From NCBI GenBank assembly GCA_036703985.1, contig DATNQN010000074.1, positions 1 through 50,741 of the forward strand: a DNA stretch of 50,741 nt, read 5' to 3'. Made by a program: the position numbers and the translations under genes. Origin of the DNA: Leptolyngbyaceae cyanobacterium. GTDB lineage: Bacteria > Cyanobacteriota > Cyanobacteriia > Cyanobacteriales > Aerosakkonemataceae. Positions 27,190 to 35,462 of the stretch are shown piece by piece (the stretch's first letter is position 1; the number at the start of each line of letters is the position of its first letter). The notes below the pieces were generated by a model. It did no database searches and had not been told where the DNA came from. It saw only the letters and a list, made by a program, of their open reading frames with translations.

Positions 27190-28836
27190 ATGCCCGAACA
27201 AAAAAGAAGTATTTTTAGGCAAAAATCTTTAGATCGCTTATCTTCTCCGGAACGCTTAGATGAGATAATGGAAGTAATCGGTCCTAAAGATTGGTTACCT
27301 TTAGTTGGATTGGGAGGATTAGTTTTAGTTGGTTTAATTTGGAGCATTTTTGGTAGAATTCCCCTAACTGTCAGCGGTCAAGGAGTTTTACTGCGATCGC
27401 GCCAAGTGGTAGAAATTCAATCTCCTATTTCGGGACAATTGAAAAAGCTCAACGTCAAAGTAGGAGATTGCGTTAAAAAAGATAACGACGACAATATAAA
27501 TAACCCAGAAGAAGTACTGGCAATCATCGATCCGATCGAGCTAAAGCAAAAATACCAATTAGAACTTGCTAAATTAGCCGAACTAAAAAATCAGGATCGC
27601 GACACTACGACGATCGCGCAACAACGTACCCAACTAGAACAAGCCGAACTGCAACAACAAAAAATTAGTTTAGAACAACGTCTCAAAGATACTCAAAGTT
27701 TAATCCCTTTGCTCAAAGAAGAAAGTAGCATTTCTATTCAAAAACAGCGAGAAAGTTTACTGACACGCTTGCAGGATTTGCAAACTTTAACACCTTTACT
27801 GAGGCAAAAAAGAAATAGCGCGATCCAACAGCAAAGAGCTAGTCTGCAACAACGCTTAAAAGACGCCCAAGCCAGAGCGCCCGTTTTGCAAGAAAGACTA
27901 AAAAGGCGTCAGGAACTCTTAAAAGCTGGAGCAATTGCTTCAGATCAGGTGCTAGAAGCAGACCAGCAATATACGGATAGCTTACAGCGCATTTCTGAAG
28001 TTGAAACTCAGCTAAAACAACTAGATTTGGATGAAGCACAAGCGGAACAAACCTATCTAGATAACCTGAGCAAAATCAGCGAACTGCAAGTTCAACTCAA
28101 GCAATTAGACGTTCAACAAACTGAAGCAGAACAAAAATATTTAGAAAATGTTAATAGAATTTCGGAAATTCAAAGCCAGTTAAAAGAATTGAATACTAAG
28201 CAAAAAACTTCCGAGCAACAAAACTTGGAATCCGCTAATACGAGGAAAAATCAAATACTTGCTGTTGAGCAAGAAATTAAAAGATTAGATCGGCAAATAA
28301 TTATTAACAGCACTATTAAAAGTCAGTTGACAGGATGTATTTTAGAACTGACCGTTACTGATGGTCAAGTGGTGAATCCCGGTACTCGGATCGGTTCGAT
28401 TCAAGTGCAAGAATTAAATCAGCCTTTATTAGCGCTTACCTATTTTCCCGTCAAAGATGGGAAACAAATTAAACCGGGAATGTCGATGCAAATTACCCCT
28501 AGCACCGTTAAACGAGAAAGATTTGGTGGCATTGTCGGTACAGTGGTTTCCGTTTCGCCGTTTCCGGTTACCAAACAGGGTGCTGCTAGTACGATCGGCA
28601 ATCCAGAATTAGTGGAAAGTTTGATGTCTCAATCGAAAGACTCTCAAATTGAAGTATGGGCGCAGTTAAGAGAAAATCCTGCGAATTTCAACGGTTATGA
28701 GTGGTCTTCTTCTAAAGGGCCATCAGATTTGTCAATATCTGCCGGCACTACTACGATCGTCCAAGTTACAGTCGAACAACGAGCGCCGATCGAATTTGTT
28801 TTACCCTTTTTACGAGAATGGAGCGGGATTAATTAA
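27190..28836 (+). CDS. NHLM-type bacteriocin secretion protein (HlyD family)
   Basis: A 548-residue membrane-fusion protein. One TM helix lies at about residues 36-54 (WLPLVGLGGLVLVGLIWSIF), then a lipoyl half (SGQGVLLRSRQVVEIQSPISGQLKKL). A very long coiled coil (about 120-375) with repeated EQRLKD and ISEVETQLKQLD heptads forms the periplasmic hairpin. The second lipoyl half and C-terminal barrel follow (TDGQVVNPGTRIGSI, FPVKDGKQIKPGMSMQITPS). It matches the HlyD component of NHLM/Nif11 RiPP export systems, linking the inner-membrane ABC transporter to the envelope. The next gene starts 73 bases later. Confidence 0.93.
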   Translation: MPEQKRSIFRQKSLDRLSSPERLDEIMEVIGPKDWLPLVGLGGLVLVGLIWSIFGRIPLTVSGQGVLLRSRQVVEIQSPISGQLKKLNVKVGDCVKKDNDDNINNPEEVLAIIDPIELKQKYQLELAKLAELKNQDRDTTTIAQQRTQLEQAELQQQKISLEQRLKDTQSLIPLLKEESSISIQKQRESLLTRLQDLQTLTPLLRQKRNSAIQQQRASLQQRLKDAQARAPVLQERLKRRQELLKAGAIASDQVLEADQQYTDSLQRISEVETQLKQLDLDEAQAEQTYLDNLSKISELQVQLKQLDVQQTEAEQKYLENVNRISEIQSQLKELNTKQKTSEQQNLESANTRKNQILAVEQEIKRLDRQIIINSTIKSQLTGCILELTVTDGQVVNPGTRIGSIQVQELNQPLLALTYFPVKDGKQIKPGMSMQITPSTVKRERFGGIVGTVVSVSPFPVTKQGAASTIGNPELVESLMSQSKDSQIEVWAQLRENPANFNGYEWSSSKGPSDLSISAGTTTIVQVTVEQRAPIEFVLPFLREWSGIN

Positions 28837-28909
28837 TCGATCGCGGTGGGGAGGTGGAGAGAACTTATTTAATTTTTACTTTACTTTTAGCAATTTAAAA
28901 ATATCAAAT

Positions 28910-31135
28910 ATGACCGGAAAAAATTTAAATTCTAAAATCCCAAATCGAAAATCTAAAATTGTCAAAACTCCTACATTGTTACAAATGGAAGCAGTAGAAT
29001 GTGGTGCGGCTGCGTTGGGAATTATACTCGCTTACTACGGTCGCATCGTACCTTTGGCAGAACTGCGGCAAGAATGCGGTGTATCTCGCGATGGCAGTAA
29101 TGCGTCCAATCTGTTAAAAGCAGCGCGATGCTATGGAATGCAAGCAAAAGGATTTAAAAAAGGTTTAGAAGCTTTAATAGAAGTACCTGTTCCCTACATT
29201 GTATTTTGGAACTTCAACCATTTTTTGGTGGTAGAGGGATTCGATCGCGATCGCGTATATTTAAACGACCCAGCTACCGGGCGTCGCCGCATATCAACAG
29301 AAGAATTTTCCCAAGCTTATACTGGCATTGCCCTCGTCATCGAACCCGGCCCAGAATTTCAAAAAGGGGGAAAAAAACGCAATATAATTATCAGTTTAAA
29401 TAATCGTCTCAAAAACTCTTACAGTGCCGTATTTTTTTGCATTTTTGCCGGATTGTTGCTGACTGTTCCTCGTCTAGCTGTACCGGCATTCAGCCAAGTT
29501 TTTACCGATGAAATTCTCGTGCAAGGTCGTGAGGATTGGTTGCGCCCTTTATTATTGGGAATGGTATTTACCGCGATCATTCAAAGTTTATTAGCCCGAT
29601 TGCGATTAATTTATTTACGGCGGCTGACAATTAAGCTGTCAGCAATGATGACCGGGCAATTTATTTGGCACATTTTGCGTTTACCAGTCGGATTTTACGC
29701 TCAACGCTTTGCCGGAGAAATTGCCAATCGTACCGCATTAAATGACAAAGTAATCGGAGTAATTAATAGTATATCTACAACAGTTATCGATACGATAATG
29801 TTGGTATTTTATGCAATATTAATGATAATGTATGACTGGGTGTTAACCGTAATGACGGTCAGTTTTGCGGCGATTAATATCGCTACTTTGCAAGTAATTC
29901 GGCAAATTAGAGTTGATGCTAATTTTAAAATTAGTCAGCAAACTAGTAAACTTTCTGGCGCAACCATTGACGGACTTCAATCAATTGAAACTATCAAAGC
30001 TTCTGGGTTAGAACCAGATTTATTCGCTAAGTTTGCCGGATACCAAACTAAAGCTCTCAATGCCCAACAAGAATTAGCTTTGCAAAGTCAAATTTTAACT
30101 TTACTGCCAACTATTTTGACGGCGCTAGCCAGCACTACACTGATGGTAATCGGCGGCTGGCGGGTAATTGACGGTACTTTAACAATTGGAATGTTAGTGG
30201 CTTATCAAAGTTTAGTTAACAGTTTTTTAGCTCCAGTAAATAATCTAGTGAATTTCGGTAGTACCTTGCAATTATTAGAAGCTGATTTAGAACGCCTTGA
30301 TGATATTTTAGAAAATCCCGTCGATCCGGAAGTAGCAGGTGAAAGGGGGAAAACCAGCGAGATTTTAAACGAAAATTTCTCCCCATTATCTTATCCTGCC
30401 ATTTCCCCTTCTCCCAAGTTACAGGGTTATGTTGAATTGCGTAATGTTACTTTTGGTTATAGTCCTTTAGAATCGCCTTTAATTGATAACTTTAATTTAA
30501 CTTTAAAGCCTGGACAACGCATCGCATTAGTGGGCAGTAGTGGTTCGGGAAAATCGAGCATTGCCAAGCTAATAGTCGGGTTGTACAAGCCTTGGCAAGG
30601 AGAGATTACTTTTGATGGAGTATCTCGCGATCGCATTCCCCGTTTGGTATTAGCAAATAGCTTGGCTATGGTGGAGCAAGATATATTTTTATTTCAGGGA
30701 ACCGTGCGAGAAAATCTTACTTTATGGAATCCTATCCTGACTCAAGAAAATTTAGTTAGAGCTTGTCAGGATGCTGCCATTCATGACTTAATTATGTCTT
30801 TACCGGGCGGCTACAATGCAGAAATTGCCGAAGCGGGAGCAAATTTTAGTGGAGGAGAACGCCAGCGTTTAGAAATTGCCAGAGCATTAGCGATCGATCC
30901 CTCTATTTTGATTTTGGATGAAGCTACCAGTTCGTTGGATGCGGAAACTGAGTTGATTATCGATCGCAATTTGCGACGACGAGGCTGTGCTTGTATCATC
31001 GTCGCCCATCGCCTCAGTACAATTAGGGATTGCGATGAAATTATCGTACTAGAAAAAGGCAAAGTAATACAGAGAGGAACTCACGAAACATTACGGCAGC
31101 AGGGAGGAATTTACGCGGCTTCGATTGGTAGCTAA
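28910..31135 (+). CDS. Peptidase-containing ABC transporter (C39, NHLM type)
   Basis: A 741-residue bacteriocin-processing exporter. I place the start at 28910; an upstream in-frame start at 28697 would overlap the HlyD gene and add unrelated residues. The C39 peptidase has Cys31 in MEAVECGAA, His104 in NFNHFLVV and Asp120 in LNDPATG, so it can cleave after the Gly-Gly of the precursor leaders. Six TM helices (about 165-440) and an ABC ATPase follow, with Walker A GSSGSGKS at 542-549, signature FSGGERQR and Walker B ILILDEATS. A linker between the membrane and ATPase domains is enlarged by a low-complexity segment (DNA about 30340-30420). It is the processing and export step for the Nif11-leader precursors. 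Confidence 0.95.
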   Translation: MTGKNLNSKIPNRKSKIVKTPTLLQMEAVECGAAALGIILAYYGRIVPLAELRQECGVSRDGSNASNLLKAARCYGMQAKGFKKGLEALIEVPVPYIVFWNFNHFLVVEGFDRDRVYLNDPATGRRRISTEEFSQAYTGIALVIEPGPEFQKGGKKRNIIISLNNRLKNSYSAVFFCIFAGLLLTVPRLAVPAFSQVFTDEILVQGREDWLRPLLLGMVFTAIIQSLLARLRLIYLRRLTIKLSAMMTGQFIWHILRLPVGFYAQRFAGEIANRTALNDKVIGVINSISTTVIDTIMLVFYAILMIMYDWVLTVMTVSFAAINIATLQVIRQIRVDANFKISQQTSKLSGATIDGLQSIETIKASGLEPDLFAKFAGYQTKALNAQQELALQSQILTLLPTILTALASTTLMVIGGWRVIDGTLTIGMLVAYQSLVNSFLAPVNNLVNFGSTLQLLEADLERLDDILENPVDPEVAGERGKTSEILNENFSPLSYPAISPSPKLQGYVELRNVTFGYSPLESPLIDNFNLTLKPGQRIALVGSSGSGKSSIAKLIVGLYKPWQGEITFDGVSRDRIPRLVLANSLAMVEQDIFLFQGTVRENLTLWNPILTQENLVRACQDAAIHDLIMSLPGGYNAEIAEAGANFSGGERQRLEIARALAIDPSILILDEATSSLDAETELIIDRNLRRRGCACIIVAHRLSTIRDCDEIIVLEKGKVIQRGTHETLRQQGGIYAASIGS

Positions 31136-31260
31136 TATTCAGCATACTGAGTGTCAGATTTACCAAGCAAAAGCGAATCGATTCTTAAAGTATTGCTTCG
31201 ATCGGGAACTTCCAAAGAATAAACGATTCAAAACCAAGATATGAAAAGTTAAGCTAAAGA

Positions 31261-31288
31261 AATTACCACATCTACTTAAGTGGTAATT
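31261..31288 (+). promoter_or_regulatory. Perfect hairpin between the two ABC transporter genes
   Basis: AATTACCAC at 31261-31269 pairs perfectly with GTGGTAATT at 31280-31288 around a 10-base loop. It lies 125 bases after the C39 transporter stop and about 37 bases before the next start. There is only a weak T-rich tail, so it could attenuate, stabilise an mRNA end or bind a regulator. Confidence 0.5.
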
Positions 31289-31324
31289 ATCAAAATTTCC
31301 TTTTGCTTTGGTTGAAGAATTACA

Positions 31325-34264
31325 TTGTTTAAACCGAGTTTAGCGAACGCCAGCCATAAAATAACCGGAAATCAACCGCTCCTACTTGATGACGATCGCA
31401 AGATGTGGGCGATTCAATCTGGTACGCTAGCAATATTTGCTACCAGAGTAGAAGGAGGAGAACCGATAGGCGATCGCCGTTATTTATTTAGTGTTGGTGC
31501 GGGTGAAGCCTTGTTTGGTGCAAAATTATGGAACGAGAAAAAAGAAATTACACCCATTCCCGATTCCCGATTTTCGATTCCCCAGTATGGTATGCTGGCC
31601 GTAGCAATTGAAGAAACGGAACTGTTAGAAATCAATGTTTTTGATGTTGCAGCAAGGATAGTAGCCGCCGATAAAGAAGTGATTTATTTATTAGAAAAAT
31701 GGATAAATCATTTAAGTCAAATAATTGTAGCAACTGCCATTTATGAAGCGCCAGCCAACTTACTAGCATCAGATTTAAACAAGGAAATTTTATCCCCAGC
31801 ACAAACATTACAAGCACCTGCTAAAGGAGTAATCTGGGTAAGAATTTTAGACGGGCAAGCGGCTTGGATGGGCGAAAAAAGGTTAATTTTAGATGCCAGT
31901 TCTCCCCGGTTTCCTTTAGCTGCTTTAAGCTGGATAGAGGCACTTGAAACAGTAAAATTCACCGTAAAAAATACTTTCAATGATTGTGAAGAATTGTTGG
32001 AAGGATTGCAATTATTTCACAGTTATTTTTATGATTATTTACAGAAAAGCTATCAAGAAAAAATCCAGTCAGAATTTACGCAATTTCAGCAATTGCAGCA
32101 GCTAAACGCGCAGGTAACAGACAGTGCCTTGCAATCTTTAGCTTCTACTTTTAACCGAAAGCAGGCGGACTTCCAGGAGGGAACGTCCTCTTCCTTGTTA
32201 ATGGCGGCTGGTGCAGTAGCAAAAGAACTGGGAATTACCATTCAGCCGCCCTTAAAATCTGAAAGTGAGGGAAGAAGAGATCCGGTAGAAGAGATTGCCT
32301 TAACATCGGGGATTCGCACTAGGCGGGTGATTTTGGCGGGAAAATGGTGGGAAACAGAACATGGGCCTTTGTTAGCTTTTACTCAAGATAACCACCCGGT
32401 GGCTTTGTTAGTCGATCGCAATAAAGGCTATCGTTACGTACTATTTGACCCCGAATTGCGGACTCGGACGCCGATCGATGATGCGATCGCAAATACGATC
32501 GCGCCAGAAGCTTATATGTTTTATCGCCCATTACCATCGGTGGTAAACAAAGCTTTTGAAATATTCCAATTTGGGGTTAAAGGCTATCAAATAGATATTG
32601 CCAAAATCACGATCGTGGGAATTATCGGCACCTTGTTAGGGATGGCAACTCCCCAAGCAATGGCAATTTTAATTAATCATGCAATTCCCAATGGCGATCG
32701 CATACTTTTATTACAAATTGCTTTGGGATTATTAGCACTAGCTTTTGGCCAAACTACCTTAAATTTTTCCCAAGGATTAATCTCTTTGCGAGTTTCCAAT
32801 GGCATCAATCACACCTTACAAACAGCCATTTGGGATCGATTGCTCAGATTAAGTCCGTCTTTAATTCGTCAATTTACCATCGGCGATTTACTAGTGCGGA
32901 TTATGGCAATCAATCAAATCTATAGCTTAGTTAGCGGGGCAACTCAACGCACTTTGTTAAACGGCTTATTTTCTCTCCTCAATTTAGGACTCATGTTTAT
33001 TTATAGCTTTCCACTGACTTTAGTGGCATTAGCTATTACTTTTTTAGCCGTAATTTTAACCGTTATTTCTAGTTTAATTTTATTAAGGCAAGAACGAAAA
33101 CAAGAACAACTAGCCGGGGAAATCCAGGGATTAGTCTTACAACTAATTAATGGCATACCGAAATTGCGAGTAGCAGTCGCAGAAGAAAGAGCATTTGCAG
33201 CTTGGGCGAAAAAATACAGCCAACAAAATCAACTCAACTGGCAAATTATCGGCATTAGCGATATTGTTTCCGTATTTAACGAGTTATTATCCTTAGCTAG
33301 TACAATTTTGATTTATTGGTTTGGATTTGCATCTATTCAAAGTGCTGCTACCGGACAAGCCGGCTTGAATTTGGGGACATTTTTAGCTTTTAATGCGGCT
33401 TTCGGTACTTTTTTTGGTGGCGTAACTTCCCTTAGCAATACCTTAATGAGGATTATTCAAATTGCCCCTTTGTGGGAACGGGCGCAACCAATTTTACAGG
33501 GAAAATTAGAATCAGATTCTCAACAAACAGACCCGGGGACGCTTCGGGGTAAGGTAGCTTTGGATAATGTAGTTTTCCGATATCGCGAAGATGGACCGAT
33601 AACTGTCGATCGCGTTAGCATTCATGCAGAACCGGGCGAATTTATCGCGATCGTTGGCCCTTCCGGGAGTGGCAAATCAACCGTTTTTCGCTTGTTATTG
33701 GGATTTGAAACTCCCATACAGGGAAAGATTTACTACGACGATCGCGATTTAGCCGGATTAAATTTACAAGCAATTCGCCGGCAAATGGGAGTAGTACTGC
33801 AAAACGGTCGCCTGATGCAAGGTTCCATTTTCGATAACATCACTGGCGGCGCATTAGTGTCGATGGACGAAGTTTGGGAAGCATCCCGAATGGCAGGTTT
33901 AGCGAAAGATATCGAACAAATGCCAATGGGAATGCACACCGTAGTAAGTGAAGGTGGCAGCAACTTATCTGGCGGTCAACGACAGCGACTTTTAATTGCG
34001 CGATCGCTAGTTTTGAAACCAAAAATTCTGCTCATGGATGAAGCAACCAGTTTTCTCGACAACCGCACTCAAGCGATCGTCACGGAAAATTTACAAAAAC
34101 TCAACGCTACCAGAATCGTCATTGCCCACCGTCTCAGTACCATCCGTTATGCCGATCGAATTTACGTCATGGAAGCAGGTAAAGTAGTGCAAGTCGGTTC
34201 TTTTGAAGAACTAATTAAACAACCAGGATTATTTGCCCGATTGGTAGCCAGACAGATACATTAG
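31325..34264 (+). CDS. NHLM-type ABC transporter with N-terminal cNMP-like domain
   Basis: A 979-residue ABC exporter of the NHLM ATP-binding type. The N-terminal region (1-400) begins GNQPLLLDD and contains a degenerate cNMP-binding-like barrel, a coiled segment and a peptidase-like fold without catalytic Cys. Six TM helices (about 415-720) precede the ATPase, with Walker A GPSGSGKS from residue 778, signature LSGGQRQR and Walker B ILLMDEATSFLD. The start is a TTG at 31325: an in-frame TGA at 31313 excludes anything much longer, and the first internal ATG would delete part of the conserved N-terminus. It is the partner of the C39 transporter in Nif11 RiPP clusters. A terminator-like hairpin follows the stop. 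Confidence 0.92.
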   Translation: MFKPSLANASHKITGNQPLLLDDDRKMWAIQSGTLAIFATRVEGGEPIGDRRYLFSVGAGEALFGAKLWNEKKEITPIPDSRFSIPQYGMLAVAIEETELLEINVFDVAARIVAADKEVIYLLEKWINHLSQIIVATAIYEAPANLLASDLNKEILSPAQTLQAPAKGVIWVRILDGQAAWMGEKRLILDASSPRFPLAALSWIEALETVKFTVKNTFNDCEELLEGLQLFHSYFYDYLQKSYQEKIQSEFTQFQQLQQLNAQVTDSALQSLASTFNRKQADFQEGTSSSLLMAAGAVAKELGITIQPPLKSESEGRRDPVEEIALTSGIRTRRVILAGKWWETEHGPLLAFTQDNHPVALLVDRNKGYRYVLFDPELRTRTPIDDAIANTIAPEAYMFYRPLPSVVNKAFEIFQFGVKGYQIDIAKITIVGIIGTLLGMATPQAMAILINHAIPNGDRILLLQIALGLLALAFGQTTLNFSQGLISLRVSNGINHTLQTAIWDRLLRLSPSLIRQFTIGDLLVRIMAINQIYSLVSGATQRTLLNGLFSLLNLGLMFIYSFPLTLVALAITFLAVILTVISSLILLRQERKQEQLAGEIQGLVLQLINGIPKLRVAVAEERAFAAWAKKYSQQNQLNWQIIGISDIVSVFNELLSLASTILIYWFGFASIQSAATGQAGLNLGTFLAFNAAFGTFFGGVTSLSNTLMRIIQIAPLWERAQPILQGKLESDSQQTDPGTLRGKVALDNVVFRYREDGPITVDRVSIHAEPGEFIAIVGPSGSGKSTVFRLLLGFETPIQGKIYYDDRDLAGLNLQAIRRQMGVVLQNGRLMQGSIFDNITGGALVSMDEVWEASRMAGLAKDIEQMPMGMHTVVSEGGSNLSGGQRQRLLIARSLVLKPKILLMDEATSFLDNRTQAIVTENLQKLNATRIVIAHRLSTIRYADRIYVMEAGKVVQVGSFEELIKQPGLFARLVARQIH

Positions 34265-34278
34265 ACCTCTCAAAAAAA

Positions 34279-34306
34279 GTAGAGACGCTGCATACAACGT
34301 CTCTAC
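34279..34306. terminator. Bidirectional hairpin between convergent genes
   Basis: GTAGAGACG at 34279-34287 pairs perfectly with CGTCTCTAC at 34298-34306 around a 10-base loop. It sits between the stops of the NHLM ABC gene (+) and the second DUF928 gene (-), with an A-run on its left that reads as a T-run on the minus strand. The GTAGAGACG...CGTCTCTAC form is a dispersed small repeat in many cyanobacterial genomes (from memory). Confidence 0.65.
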
Positions 34307-34345
34307 AATAATTCCACGTAACGCACCTTTCTTGGTGGAAGAAAC

Positions 34346-35104
34346 CTATTGAACTTCCATGTCTTCTAGATCGGTTTGCTTCGCTAAAACTTGATAATCA
34401 ACTAGCGGTTGTTGAATCATATTATCCAATTTAAGAGACTGTAAAACCTCTCTCCATTTACTTTCAACAGAGCGATCGTTGGGATTAGATTTACGTAACC
34501 CCGCTAAAGTATAAAGTGCATCGCTCCAATAACTTTTATTTACGTAAAGCTCTACCTGTTCTAAAGGAGATTTATCTTTTAGTTCGGTGACTAAATCTTG
34601 ACTGGGCTGAATTCTTTTAATCGAACCATTTACAAAAACAGTACTAGAAGGTTCGTTAGGATTGCTAACAATTGAAAAAAACCAACTGTAATTCTTGCCC
34701 AATTCTAAAGGTTTTTCTTGACCGTTCGCGGAAACTTTGACACCGATTACCCCAGCGTTACCGTTAGTAGTAAAGTTTATTTTATAAATTTCCTTCTCGT
34801 TTTCATCGCTCAATATGAATTCTACTTTCTGCGAACTTTGAGTTTTCGGTACGTAGAAAAATAAAGTAGGAATTTCTGCAATAGTTGTAATCTGGGTATT
34901 TTCTGGAACCAATGCAGTTAAAGGTAGTATCTCTAACTGTCCACCCCTAGTGCCGCCGCCCACCCGTCGGCCTGGTAAACCTTGTCTAGCAGATTCATCA
35001 GCATTATCTGCTATTGCTTGTTTGGTCAAACTGTCTGAAAATATGGTAAGTAAGAATCCTAAACAAATTGTGACAATTATTTTGTGAAATATTATCTTAG
35101 ACAT
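34346..35104 (-). CDS. DUF928 protein, secreted (second copy)
   Basis: A 252-residue paralogue of the protein at 13804-14571. The signal segment IIVTICLGFLLTIFSDSL (about residues 9-26) is followed by the family block GLPGRRVGGGTRGG, LPLTALVPENTQ, FFYVPKTQ and YSWFFSIVSN, then a helical C-terminus (SPLEQVELYVNKSYWSDALYTLAGLR). It lacks the cysteines present in the first copy, which has a Cys in GPVCMEDG, one in LVCDAR and a Cys pair near its C-terminus. It converges on the NHLM ABC gene and is divergent from the CHASE2-GGDEF-EAL gene. Function unknown; likely an exported accessory protein. Confidence 0.88.
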   Translation of the reverse strand: MSKIIFHKIIVTICLGFLLTIFSDSLTKQAIADNADESARQGLPGRRVGGGTRGGQLEILPLTALVPENTQITTIAEIPTLFFYVPKTQSSQKVEFILSDENEKEIYKINFTTNGNAGVIGVKVSANGQEKPLELGKNYSWFFSIVSNPNEPSSTVFVNGSIKRIQPSQDLVTELKDKSPLEQVELYVNKSYWSDALYTLAGLRKSNPNDRSVESKWREVLQSLKLDNMIQQPLVDYQVLAKQTDLEDMEVQ

Positions 35105-35462
35105 ATTGGTAGATGTTTGCTTGTGCGCGACTTTTTTGATTTTTAACCCTATTCGATCATACAGTTATGTTTACATAAATTAACCACCGTAATTATCCGT
35201 AATTTTGTTGTAAAAATCATGTCTCGATCTTAATTTTTTCCAAAAATTTACTTAATTAGTTCTTCCTTACTCTAACCATGACCGAGCTTGAGCAAAAACC
35301 TTACATTTTTACCGTTCTATCCTAAGTTACACTTACGTCTAGTATTTACTCCCTCAGACAGAATTGCCAGTCAAAATCTAATTAATACATAATTAAGAAA
35401 AAATCAGGATCGGCCTTTGTACCTTGCGTTAATAAAATTTTAGAGGTGATGTAGTATTATTT
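35105..35462. promoter_or_regulatory. Divergent promoter region, DUF928 / CHASE2-GGDEF-EAL
   Basis: A 358-base AT-rich spacer between two divergent starts. A GAGGTGAT ribosome-site-like sequence occurs near 35443, but it is about 12 bases from the GTG chosen as start, slightly too far. A 15-codon ATG frame starting near 35277 is too short to believe. No strong operator or hairpin is seen. Confidence 0.3.

Noticed and set aside
28697-28909. Upstream start of the C39 transporter
   Set aside because: It would overlap the HlyD gene by about 140 bases and add residues with no C39-family similarity. The ATG at 28910 fits the family N-terminus.
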